A program made the translations under genes and the position numbers. The notes beneath the pieces are model-generated. The model saw only the letters and a program-made list of their open reading frames with translations. It searched no databases and was not told the origin of the DNA. From NCBI GenBank assembly GCA_030674155.1, contig CM060325.1, forward strand, positions 24,289,512 to 24,304,511: DNA of 15,000 nucleotides, given 5' to 3'. Positions 7,766 to 15,000 of the stretch are shown piece by piece. Positions within the stretch are counted from its first letter, which is position 1. Each line of letters starts with the position of its first letter. The stretch comes from Stramonita haemastoma. Lineage: Eukaryota; Mollusca; Gastropoda; Neogastropoda; Muricidae.

Positions 7766-7895
7766 CTGTTCCTCGGCCAGAGCTCCGAGGTTCACCACCA
7801 GTGGTGAGATTTGTTTTGGAGTATGTCACCTGATTTTTTTTCCATCACCATCATGAAGATAGCCACATTCTGACTTCAGGGATTCATCAGATCTG
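7766..7895 (-). mobile_element. SINE 3' part, 5'-truncated, minus strand
   Basis: Read on the minus strand it runs CCTGAAGTCAGAATGTGGCT, TTCATGATG, AATCTCACC and then GTGAACCTCGGAGC with a CCTCGG/CCGAGG hairpin. The same order occurs in the minus-strand SINE at 7977-8361. The start also matches 11722-11745 (CCGAAGTCAGGATGTGGCTA). No head is present, as expected for 5' truncation during retroposition. Confidence 0.6.
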
Positions 7896-7910
7896 AAGAC
7901 ACTGACTTTG

Positions 7911-7913
<3 letters not shown>

Positions 7914-7976
<63 letters not shown>
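7914..7976. repeat. (GT)n microsatellite
   Basis: About 62 bp of pure GT. It abuts the 3' end of the minus-strand SINE at 7977, so it may have grown from the element's simple tail. Confidence 0.97.
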
Positions 7977-7978
<2 letters not shown>

Positions 7979-8361
7979 CCTCAGCTAGAGCTCTGAGGTT
8001 CACACATGCGAAAAAATTTGTCTGTGACTGTTGTTTTTCCTGCATCATGAAGGTACTGCATTTCAGCTTCATTTCGGGGATGTATGTTGGCTATGTTCAT
8101 GTTTTTCTGTAACCCACCGATATTCTGATATGAATAATGGGATCTTCAACGTGAGTGTTTGATCTTCTGTACGTGTGTATATATCCGTGAACGCAACCAA
8201 GGCACTGACAGGTCTGTACTTGAAGTTGACCTGGGAGATCGTTGAAAACAAATTCTTACCCTTAATTAATTCACCAGACACCGCAGCCAAGATTCAAACC
8301 CACGACTTCATGGACCCAGAGGATTGAAGTCGAACGGTCTGAACCACTCGGCTATAGCATC
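7977..8361 (-). mobile_element. tRNA-headed SINE, near full length, minus strand
   Basis: On the minus strand the head begins GCTATAGCCGAGTGGTTCAG, a leucine/serine-tRNA-like start with a good box A (TAGCCGAGTGG, 8344-8354). Box B GTTTGAATC lies at 8291-8299. The body contains GATCTCCCAGGTCAACTT, GACCTGTCAGTGCC, GAAGATCAAACACTCACGTT and CGGTGGGTTA, text I recall from widespread molluscan SINEs. The 3' part has CCCCGAAATGAAGC and a CCTCAG/CTGAGG hairpin, then (CA)n. Boxes A and B form the internal pol III promoter used by tRNA-derived SINEs. The body has no coding role; mobilisation would depend on a LINE partner not seen here. Confidence 0.8.
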
Positions 8362-8458
8362 CGTCATGTGTCCCTGTGTCGATGTTTTCCCTGAAAGCCG
8401 CAGTGTAGCACAGACCCAGTGCTCACAACTCACGCCATTCCTAGTCACCAGGAACTCC

Positions 8459-8770
8459 CTGTGGGGATGCCGGGGCCTGTCAGTATCAACAGCCTCCCCA
8501 CCTGCTGGAAATTCTGTGCTAGGAACTCCCTCTTTTCTATCCCTCTCTTTGTCAAAGCCTTGTTCATTTGTTTCCCTTCACCTCCTTCTTTATCTCTTTT
8601 CTGCCTTCTTGGTCCATTGTCCTGCCTTTTTTCCAGAAAGACTTAAAAGATAACAATTCTCTCCCGCGCCGAATTCGGATGCGCTGGGCCTGACTTGTCA
8701 GGTGCAATACATTTTCGCTGATGTGATAGACAACCATAGTTGCTGTCTGAGCGTTCGACAAAGAAAAAGG
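8459..8770 (+). mobile_element. Family A dispersed repeat, second long copy
   Basis: Collinear with 752-1128: CTGTGGGGATG, GGAAATTCTGTGCTAGGAAC, CTCCCTCTTTTCTATC, CCAGAAAGACTTAAAAGATA, TGCGCTGGGCCTGACTTGTC, CATTTTCGCT and GTTGCTGTCTGAGCGTTC with a CAAAGAAAAAGGAG tail. Its pyrimidine-rich middle is more regular than in the first copy and lacks the long poly-T/poly-G. The left boundary may lie further upstream. Confidence 0.75.
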
Positions 8771-9652
8771 AGCATCAGAAAAAAATGCAACAGTGCACAG
8801 GAAAAACTATTGCATGTCATATTCAGAATTACAATTTTTAAAAAATCATCAATGTCTGTTCTTATTTCTTGAATAGACCCTATTTATACCCAAATAATCG
8901 TCATCAACCTTTTTGATAAGAAATTTCGGTTCATACAGTTTTTAGCTTTTATGAAGCCTTTCATACATACCCAAAGTATCAGCGTAAAAATTCGACCACT
9001 TTCAGTGTACGTTTAGACATTTTTAAGGTCCATTTGATAAAAAATCTTCAGAAATATTCGAAAACTTTATACTCGATTTTCCGCAAAATGGCCGAAGCGT
9101 TCACCCCCTACCCCCTACCTCCCAACTAATAAAGACATTGAAAATCTGTTGGGTTTTCTTTTGCATCTTTTTCAGTGATTTTTGGTGTATAATGTGGCTG
9201 CAAAATCCCAAAGTGTGTAAAAAAAAAATCCATCTTGTCTGTTTTTCTCATACACTGTAACAAATGTAGAATCAAAAGCTGGATGAAATTGCAGACAGCC
9301 CTGAATGGCGGTGTTTGACACCTTTTCTTGTTCATCACCCCATTCCACTGGGGCAGACTGTCTCCTTGTCTTGGAAAAGTCAGTCCTAGCTGTAAGATTC
9401 ACCCCCCCACCCCCAGATTTTCTCTCCTCTAGTTTGAATACCCAAAGCCCTTTCTGTATGAAGAGGACTGAAAATTCTGTTCAAGTAATTTAAGAAAATA
9501 GATAAATAAATATTTTTTGAAAACCTGAAAAACAAAACAAGTATACAACCTCCCCCCTCTAATAACCAGTGAAGAAGACAAAAAAAGAATTGATAAAAGA
9601 GAGAGCTCCTTTCCTGGACAATTTTAGTTACCATGGCTTTGATTATGTTTTG
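8771..9652. other. AT-rich sequence, no gene recognised
   Basis: Mostly AT-rich unique sequence. An AATAAA lies at 9128-9133 after a C-rich stretch and before a T/G-rich one, so a transcript end is conceivable, but no exon is visible upstream. No tRNA-like boxes and no repeat copies are seen. Confidence 0.5.
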
Positions 9653-9698
9653 CTGCGCGCGCGTGTATGTGTATATGCATGTATGTGTATGCATGTGT
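9653..9698. repeat. Alternating purine-pyrimidine tract (CG/TG/ATGC)
   Basis: GCGCGCGCGTGTATGTGTAT is followed by GCATGTATGTGTATGCATGTG. Strict purine-pyrimidine alternation makes it able to form Z-DNA. It immediately precedes a SINE head; a similar ATGCATGTGTGTG tract at 10260-10300 precedes another. Confidence 0.85.
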
Positions 9699-10005
9699 GG
9701 AAGGACGGTGGCATGATGGTTAAGACGTTTGCCTGCCAATATGTAAACCGTGAGTTTCTGGGTTCGTACCCAGCCTCGCCCTTTCTTCGCAGTTTGACGA
9801 AAAAATCGAACTGAATGTCAAAGTCATTCGGATGAGACTCGAAACCGAGGCCCCATGAGCGAATGCACGCAGAACATCTTGCGCACACGTTAAAATCCCG
9901 TTCCGCCTTTCGGAAGAGCAGGCCATCGTGTGCCGGTAGGAACGGATGACAAAATTATAACAAACCAGCATGCATACAGGTGTCGTGTTTAGACACCATC
10001 CCTGA
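9699..10005 (+). mobile_element. tRNA-derived SINE, copy 1
   Basis: Box A TGGTTAAGACG is at 9717-9727, and a slightly damaged box B GGTTCGTACCC at 9761-9771. The body then runs CAGCCTCGCCCT, AGTTTGACG, AATCGAACTGAATGTCA, TTCGGATGAGA, ACCGAGGCCCC, GCAGAACATCTT, ACGTTAAAATCCCGTTC and GGTGTCGTGTTTAGACACC. The same blocks in the same order occur at 11424-11740, so the two are copies of one family. The GGTGTC/GACACC end can form a hairpin. Confidence 0.85.
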
Positions 10006-10255
10006 GGAAAAATCGGGGAGTTTGAGTCCCAGAGCGGCTCGGGGCTGTAGGTATATGGCAACGTTCTGGTGGCTCCTGCGACGGTACTGGAACCATTCGT
10101 ATCGGTCATTGCCTTTCCAATGGATCATTCCGGTGCCGTGGAGAGGGGGGGTCTGCTGCATGGGTAACAGCTTGCCCTCCATGCATACATGCCCAGGCTT
10201 TGAGCTCTAAAGACTAGAGCGCAACTCCAGTCTTCCGAGACTGATGGGTTCCTAC
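10006..10255. repeat. Probable repeat-derived sequence, unclassified
   Basis: This block is richer in G+C than its surroundings (AGTCCCAGAGCGGCTCGGGG, GGATCATTCCGGTGCCGTGG, CTAGAGCGCAACTCCAGTCT). It resembles text I have seen repeated in gastropod sequence, but it has no second copy in this window and no coding support. Confidence 0.3.
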
Positions 10256-10299
10256 TACTTATGCATGTGTGTGTACGCATGTGTGTGTATATACATGCA

Positions 10300-10475
10300 T
10301 GATTTGGGTGTGATGGTCTAGGAGTAGTGCATCCATGTGAAATGCAAGATTTACAAGTTCATGGTTCAAGTTCCATCCAAAACCATTTCCTCAGACTAGG
10401 AGCTGTGGTCTGGGTGCTAGTCTTTCGGGTAAATTCATAACGTAAATGCTGAGCGCAAGACACAGGAAAAGAAGA
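10300..10475 (+). mobile_element. tRNA-derived SINE, second head type, short copy
   Basis: Box A TGGTCTAGGAG is at 10314-10324 and a box B-like GGTTCAAGTTCC at 10363-10374, a spacing normal for a tRNA. The body then has GGTCTGGGTGCTAGTCTTTC followed by GGGTAAATTCATAACG, related to the TTCGGATGAGA body of the other SINEs. It is cut off where the inverted family A copy begins. Confidence 0.6.
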
Positions 10476-10487
10476 CAGTATGTGAAT

Positions 10488-10655
10488 CTTCTTCTTCATC
10501 CAACGCTCAGACAGCAACTGTTGTTGCATGTCATATATGCGAAAATGCGTTGCGCTGCCGTTAAGCCACTGACAAATCAGGCCCAGCGCATCGGACTCTG
10601 TTTTTCAAAACCAATCTGCAGGCAGGCACATCATTTTCAGCAGGCGCTCCCCTAG
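10488..10655 (-). mobile_element. Family A dispersed repeat, inverted copy with internal deletion
   Basis: On the minus strand: CGCCTGCTGAAAATGATGTG, CCGATGCGCTGGGCCTGATT, TGTCAGTGGC, CAACGCATTTTCGC, CAACAGTTGCTGTCTGAGCG and TTGGATGAAGAAGAAG. Compared with 8459-8770 it lacks the pyrimidine-rich middle, and it has the cleanest GAAGAAGAAG tail. Confidence 0.7.
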
Positions 10656-10831
10656 GGTTTTTTTCCTTTGAGGTTTGTGTGCAAGTATGAAGGGTGTACA
10701 TGTGTGTGTGTGTTGGGGGAGGAGGGTTGTTTATGTTGTTGTTTTTTCGGTGTTAGATATTTGAAAGTATTAGGAGGTGTTGGTTTTGAACCTGAAGTTG
10801 AAAGTTACTGGAGCCACTGAAACTGATTGAG

Positions 10832-10876
10832 GTGACAGCCCTGATGTGGCTTTCATTGTCGTTAGAGCTGATAAGC
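10832..10876 (+). repeat. Short dispersed repeat (GTGACAGCCCTGAT type), second copy
   Basis: It pairs with 5101-5146 and shares GTGACAGCCCTGAT and the later TATAA/GATAAGC part in the same spacing. Confidence 0.5.
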
Positions 10877-11021
10877 AATATTATGGTTATGGTTTTGTTG
10901 TTTTTTTCTTGTTGTTTGGCTTTTTTTCGTTCCTCGGCTAGCGTGCTGATTTATGTGTGTGGATTTTTCTGTGCTTTTGTTGGGGTTTTTTGAAACTTTT
11001 CAGGGGGCTGCTTCTCGATTA

Positions 11022-11056
11022 AGGCTCCGAGGTTCACGAATGATGAGAATTCAGCG
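11022..11056 (-). mobile_element. Fragment of the SINE hairpin tail
   Basis: GGCTCCGAGGTTCACGAATG and the following ATGAGAATT match the tail at 7783-7812 (GAGCTCCGAGGTTCACCACC) and 7986-8010. Only this end of the element is present, directly before the tRNA/5S SINE. Confidence 0.45.
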
Positions 11057-11061
11057 AGGGG

Positions 11062-11350
11062 ATAGGGGCGGGGTAGCTCAGTGGTCAGCGCGCTCGCTTT
11101 CCCCCAGTCAAGTTAAGCAGGGTCGAGCAGGGTTACCAGTTGGATGGGTGACCGTTTGCGCGCCTTGGCTTCAGTACAGTCCCCCCCAGTTCACCCACTG
11201 TAAATGGGTATCTGCCCTCTTTAGGGTCAGGGAAGGTAAAGCAGCGAGGGAGAGGAGATGGGCGCCGCCCTCAATATGCTGTTCCCTGGAGATGTTAAGG
11301 TCCTGATGCCTCGCTCCCCTACGACCATTACAGGTTATGGGACACCTTTA
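11062..11350 (+). mobile_element. SINE with fused tRNA-like and 5S rRNA-like head
   Basis: The head starts GGGGCGGGGTAGCTCAGTGG, tRNA-like with box A TAGCTCAGTGG at 11074-11084. Instead of a tRNA 3' half it continues with AAGTTAAGCAGGGTCGAGC (11110-11128) and TTGGATGGGTGACCG (11140-11154). These match the box A and box C parts of the 5S rRNA internal control region (AAGCTAAGCAGGGTCGGGC and TTGGATGGGAGACCG). The body then runs through TTCACCCACTGTAAATGGGT and ends near GGGACACCTTTACC. Hybrid tRNA/5S promoters are known in molluscan SINEs; I recall BivaMD-SINE1 as one, without having checked it. Confidence 0.8.
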
Positions 11351-11423
11351 CCTTTTTTATGCAACCGTTTTTGACCACTACTAATCAAGGTACAGCTTGA
11401 GGACATTTATGTCTTTAAGAACG

Positions 11424-11790
11424 AAGGTATAAGAAAGGTTAAGGGTTTGCCTACCTTAACACGTAAACTGTGAGGTTCTGGGTTCGATTCCAGCCTCGCC
11501 CTCTCCTCCCAGTTTGACGGGAAAATCAAACTGAATGTCAGTCTTTTCGGATGAGAACTATAATCCGAAGTCTTGTGTGCGAATACACGCAGAACATCTT
11601 CGTACATGTTAAAAAACCAGTTCTGCTTTCAAAAGAGTAGGCCATTTTGTGCTGGTAGGAGGAGTTGATAAAATGTTCTTTAAAAAATGCACACAGGTGT
11701 TGTGTTTAGACACCATCCCCGAAGTCAGGATGTGGCTACCTCAATGATAGGGGAGAACGGTCACATACACAAAATCTCACCATTGGTCAG
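11424..11790 (+). mobile_element. tRNA-derived SINE, copy 2
   Basis: A damaged box A (AGGTTAAGGGT, 11436-11446) and an intact box B GGTTCGATTCC (11481-11491) precede the same body as at 9699-10005. The copy continues past GGTGTTGTGTTTAGACACC into CCGAAGTCAGGATGTGGCTA and GAACGGTCACATACAC, a 3' part also seen on the minus strand near 7850-7895. The hairpin keeps pairing through a G-T change (GGTGTT/GACACC). Confidence 0.85.
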
Positions 11791-11927
11791 CCCTGTGGAG
11801 CACTTTCATGTGTTGGTATGAAACGACCATGGATGCAAGTTTCTCTATCAGACAGCTCTGTACAGCTCGCTTTTATGCTTGCCATAAACTTTCGTCTTTT
11901 CTGACAATTTTAATGAAATGACTTGTG

Positions 11928-11933
11928 AATAAA
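11928..11933 (+). promoter_or_regulatory. Possible polyadenylation signal AATAAA
   Basis: AATAAA is followed within a few bases by TTCTGTGTTGTGCTG, a GT-rich downstream element. The 130 bases upstream are unique-looking sequence that could be a 3' UTR. No coding exon is visible nearby, so it may be fortuitous. Confidence 0.3.
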
Positions 11934-12644
11934 TTCTGTGTTGTGCTGATTCATATGGAACCGTTATGGTTTATCAATACTATTTGATACACATGTCTAC
12001 TGATATCGAATTTGGTGAATACGTACCAGCATCTCGATGTAAAATAATAACAATATATGCATTCGTAGCTTTTGTATTTGTAGCGTGTATTTTGAAAAAA
12101 ACGTTTTCTTATTCCAGAAGATAAAAAAGACATAAATATGTACTGTTGTAAGAGTTCCACATTATTATAGTTCCATACAAGTTGTGATTCAATTTCATGA
12201 ATTGCATTTTGCAAAATTATGATGGTACATACCATTGTGCAATTTATTCAAGCTGATTCTATGCATGAATATCTAGATTTTCGTAGATTTTTTTTTTTTA
12301 ATCGCTTTGTTTGGTTTTTTTAAAACTTGATTGTGTAGTTGTCAAGAATTGATGAGAATTCTACATGTGAATGGTAACTCTGAATGGAATTTTGAAAAAC
12401 TCGCGAATATTAGTAATGTAAGTGAACAAAAATGAACGGAAAATGTGTATGTGTGCATAAGATGAAGATGAGTGGACATTTGGTTTGTTATTGTTGTATA
12501 TGTGTGTGGGGTTTTTTTTTTAAAGTAACCGCAAGATTGAAATAGGCAAGTAGTTTTCTTTGTTTAAAATGGTAATAAATACAAGATCCATATTTTTTAT
12601 CTTGCCTTGAATTCCATTGTGAAGAAACACGCGTGACGTGATTG
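11934..12644. other. AT-rich sequence, nothing recognised
   Basis: AT-rich unique sequence with several poly-T runs. No splice-supported frame, RNA gene or repeat copy is visible. Confidence 0.55.
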
Positions 12645-13460
12645 TTGTGTGACTGTGTTGTGTGTGTGGGTGTGGGTGGTGTGTCATTTGGCGACTGCGC
12701 GCGCACGCGCGTGTGCGTGCTTGTAGTGTAGTATTTACTATCCATTCTCTCTCAAACTCTACTCATCTCTATCTCTGCTCTATCTTCTCTACTGTCTGTG
12801 AATATATATATATTATATATATATTATATATATATATAAATAAAATATATACTATTATATAATGTTTTAAAATTTATGTGTGACGCGCGCGGCATGCCGT
12901 AGCCGTGTGCGTGTGATGCCTAGCGCGTGTGTGAATTTCGTTGACTGCTTGGTGACCGAACAGGTCGAGCTTGCTGTGTTGCATTGTGTAGTATGGACTG
13001 TGACAATGCGCGCATGGTGATGCCGATGTAGCGACGCCGTGTTCTAATTATATTTAATATATAATAATATAATATAAGATATATAATATATATAAATGTG
13101 TATTGTCATACTGCGACGCAGCACGCACGTGCGTGGTGCATAGCGCGGTGTGTGTGTTATGCTGTGCGAGCGAACGTAGTGTGCATGTGTAGTGCTGATG
13201 TCAGATGATGTATGCGACAGTGCGTTGTGTGCTGGTTCAATATGAATTGCGCGTGGTCTGTGTTGAGGCGACGTGCGTGAATCGAGTGCGACGGCGTTTG
13301 TTGTGTGTTGGTGTGTGTTTGTGCGTGATTTGTGTGCTGCCGGTGGTGTCATGAGTTTTTGTTTGTGCGTTGGTGTGTGTTGCTTGCGTGTCTGTATGTT
13401 ATGTAGGTGCGTAATTGCGTGGTATGGTATGCACCGTGCGTGGTATGTGTTGAATGTATA
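12645..13460. repeat. Degenerate TG/CG-rich blocks alternating with AT and CT tracts
   Basis: The order is TG-rich, alternating CGCGCGCACGCGCG (12697-12720), CT-rich (12745-12795), AT-rich (12800-12862), TG/CG-rich (12880-13040), AT-rich (13047-13097), and again TG/CG-rich to about 13450. CpG is far commoner in the TG blocks than elsewhere in the window. No coding or RNA gene is supported. Confidence 0.7.
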
Positions 13461-13469
13461 TTTATCATA

Positions 13470-13535
13470 CAGGGGGGGTAATAAAAGGCAACCAACAAAA
13501 ACCAGGGGGGGTAATAAAACACAATCAACAAAAAC
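13470..13535. repeat. 33-bp direct tandem duplication
   Basis: Two adjacent 33-bp copies (13470-13502 and 13503-13535) start CAGGGGGGGTAATAAAA and end CAACAAAAAC, with three differences between them. Confidence 0.9.
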
Positions 13536-13950
13536 TGGTTTTGATCATTCCAGAATCGATTTTTTTGTGAACAAAATTTTCTTTTTTTTGACATATACAC
13601 ATATAAACAAATTTGACAGATACAGACAAGTTATAAGAACACTATTCTGACAAAATTAATTTATAAAAATGTTTTTTTAATATAAAAATCGACGTTTAAA
13701 AGTTCAGCTACCGCAATCCACTGCCCCCACCCACCCCACCAGATGTAGCTGACGCGCTGTACATTTTTCCCACCCACCACCGTCGGTATGCGCCTTATAT
13801 TAACTTCGGAAAGTTTTTGGTGACAACAGCTCACTGACTTTCCACCAATCAAAAAATAGCAGAGCATTTGCTGCTGCCCTGCTCTTTGCTTTTCACGTGG
13901 ATTTCATGGACTGAGGGTATTCCCCTTTCTCCACACTTTACTGAGAAACA
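13536..13950. other. No gene recognised
   Basis: AT-rich, then a C-rich patch (13722-13745) and mixed sequence containing CCACCAATCAAA, a CCAAT-like motif. No start site or exon supports calling a promoter. Confidence 0.45.
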
Positions 13951-13974
13951 CACACACACACTCACACACACTCG

Positions 13975-14018
<44 letters not shown>
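13951..14018. repeat. (CA)n microsatellite
   Basis: CA dinucleotides with TC and CG interruptions in the first 30 bases, then pure CA from 13979. Confidence 0.97.
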
Positions 14019-14020
<2 letters not shown>

Positions 14021-14235
14021 CAGGCCAACATAGCCACCACGCTCAGAACAAGAAACATCACACAACAATCTGCAAAAGACGTTTCCCAGTCAATTTTATT
14101 CTTTCTCTGTACATCAGGTCCATTCTGTTACAAGTGATATCGTTACAAAAAAATCGACAACAAAAACACAAAAAACGAAACCTCCAAAAGTTGTTCAGAA
14201 ACTACAGTATAAGCATTGAGAATCTAACAAAGTAA
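14019..14235. other. No gene recognised
   Basis: Mixed AT-rich sequence. TTTATT at 14095-14100 is AATAAA on the minus strand, with a GT-rich stretch beyond it in that direction, so a minus-strand transcript end is conceivable but unsupported by any exon. Confidence 0.4.
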
Positions 14236-14432
14236 GGGGGGGGGGGGGGGGGGGGGGGGGGAACACTGAGAAAAAAGTGGTTTGGTGTGGCTTGCATGGA
14301 AAGGCATCCCCCCCCCCCACCCCCCACTGTTTTTTCTTTGTTTGTCATAATGAAGCATTAATGTTTTATAAGACTTTTTTCTGGTTTTCTTTTTTGCTTG
14401 TTTTGTGTGTGTGTGGGGGGGGGGGGGGGGGG
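14236..14432. repeat. Cluster of long G and C homopolymers
   Basis: 26 G at 14236-14261, 11 C at 14308-14318 followed by A and 6 C, and TG repeats running into 18 G at 14415-14432. Both DNA strands could form G-quadruplexes here, and the run lengths should be treated as approximate. Confidence 0.85.
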
Positions 14433-14433
14433 A

Positions 14434-14712
14434 TGCTAGCCTTTTGGATGGGATCATAAACCGAGGTCCCTGTGTCACACATATTTAGGGCATGTAAAAG
14501 AACCCACAGCAACAAGAGAATTGTCCCTGGCAAAATTCTGTACAAAAGAAGTCACTCTGATAGGGAAACAAATACAGTTGCAGGCAGGAAAGGAAAAAAA
14601 ATAATGAGTGGCGCTGCTCTTGTGGCGATGTGCTCTCCCCAAGGGAGAGCATCCCGGATTTCACGTAGAGAACTGTGCAGTGTCTTAGTGGTATACGATA
14701 CAATATTTTTTT
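14434..14712 (+). mobile_element. SINE body and 3' part, head missing
   Basis: It starts GCTAGCCTTTTGGATGGGAT, then ATAAACCGAGGTCCCTGTGT, GCATGTAAAAGAACCCACAG, CAACAAGAG and CTGGCAAAATTCTGTACA. The AACCGAGG-CCC core is shared with 9699-10005. A perfect 8-bp stem GCTCTCCC/GGGAGAGC with a three-base loop lies at 14632-14650, before a TTCACGTAGAGAA end. The text resembles a widespread gastropod SINE body. The tRNA-like head is replaced by the TG/poly-G tract, so this is a 5'-truncated copy. Confidence 0.7.
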
Positions 14713-14736
14713 AGACTATGCAGGAAGGAGACAATG

Positions 14737-14816
<80 letters not shown>
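14737..14816. repeat. (AAT)n microsatellite
   Basis: About 27 nearly perfect AAT/ATA units. Confidence 0.97.
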
Positions 14817-14817
<1 letters not shown>

Positions 14818-15000
14818 CATGGAATTTATATCATGCTATATCTTGAAAAAACAAATCAAAGCGTTTGCTTTCGACCTACACAACACACAAGCAATCAATA
14901 ACAATGAATAGTTTTTGCAAATTTACATGTAGAAATAAAAAAACATAGGACCAAATTCAGTAAAGAAATAAGTAAGGGGAGAGTTTTCTAAACGATTACT
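14817..15000. repeat. Probable dispersed repeat adjoining (AAT)n, then AT-rich sequence
   Basis: GGAATTTATATCATGCTATA, then CAAATCAAAGCGTTTGC, resembles a common invertebrate repeat of the form ATTTATA-GCGCTATATCTT that typically sits beside (AAT)n. There is only one copy here, so the call rests on memory. From about 14890 the sequence is plain AT-rich. Confidence 0.35.

Noticed and set aside
8290..8361. A genuine tRNA gene on the minus strand (box A and box B present)
   Set aside because: The acceptor stem cannot be closed and the sequence continues into a SINE body shared with other copies, so it is a SINE head.
9386..9888. Minus-strand frames of 81-117 codons
   Set aside because: They run through the SINE at 9699 and AT-rich low-complexity sequence, with no homology or splice support.
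11107..11164. A true 5S rRNA gene
   Set aside because: Only the internal-promoter part matches; the 5' and 3' stems are missing and a tRNA-like piece precedes it.
13273..13650. 125-codon plus-strand frame rich in Cys and Val
   Set aside because: The first half is degenerate TG repeat (which translates to Cys-Val) and the second half covers the 33-bp duplication.
13800..13880. A promoter around the CCACCAATCAAA motif
   Set aside because: A lone CCAAT-like motif without a start element or downstream exon is not enough.

Overview
The window is eukaryotic, non-coding-rich genomic DNA. It holds no complete gene, no bacterial operon and no CRISPR array. The repeat content points to a mollusc, most likely a gastropod: several tRNA-headed SINE families sharing a common body, a SINE head that fuses a tRNA-like part to a 5S rRNA-like part, and long (GT)n, (CT)n, (GGAA)n and (AAT)n arrays. 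The organism assignment is inference from repeat style recalled from molluscan genomes; no search was run.

Layout, 1-5200: purine- and pyrimidine-rich simple repeats and two copies of a dispersed element (called family A here) lead into a convincing last coding exon on the + strand (about 1227-1447, unknown 73-codon C-terminus with a CxCxxC motif), followed by an ATTAAA polyadenylation signal. AT-rich sequence with (CT)n, (GT)n and CCTTG arrays follows. A second exon-like block with textbook splice signals lies at 4675-4851; its product and gene are unknown.

Layout, 5200-7500: the most unusual part. Two fragments of a class II POU (Oct-1/POU2-like) gene lie about 1.3 kb apart on the + strand. 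The first (5244-5291) keeps only the MGKLYGN-HFSQT stretch of the POU-specific domain and runs straight into an 18-unit minisatellite. The 39-bp unit of that array appears to be built from the next bit of the same POU exon. The second (6580-7012) is longer: an apparent splice acceptor, the POU-specific domain, the linker and the first half of the POU homeodomain. It is broken by frameshifts and a stop, carries a 22-bp x3 expansion just past the point where the first copy expanded, and ends inside homeodomain helix 2, where a roughly 490-bp (GGAA)n array begins. Three copies of a hairpin-bearing cassette sit inside that array.

Layout, 7500-15000: a SINE landscape. There are minus-strand tRNA-headed SINE material at 7766-8361, a third family A copy at 8459-8770, plus-strand tRNA-derived SINEs at 9699-10005, 10300-10475 and 11424-11790, an inverted family A copy at 10488-10655, a tRNA/5S chimeric SINE at 11062-11350 and a 5'-truncated SINE body at 14434-14712 next to an (AAT)n array. 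Between them are AT-rich unique sequence, a possible polyadenylation site at 11928 and an odd degenerate TG/CG/AT tract at 12645-13460.

Most long open frames here are artefacts of simple repeats or of a tandem array whose unit length is divisible by three. No set of genes acting together can be claimed. The biology worth following is the pair of POU-gene fragments that have turned into tandem repeats.
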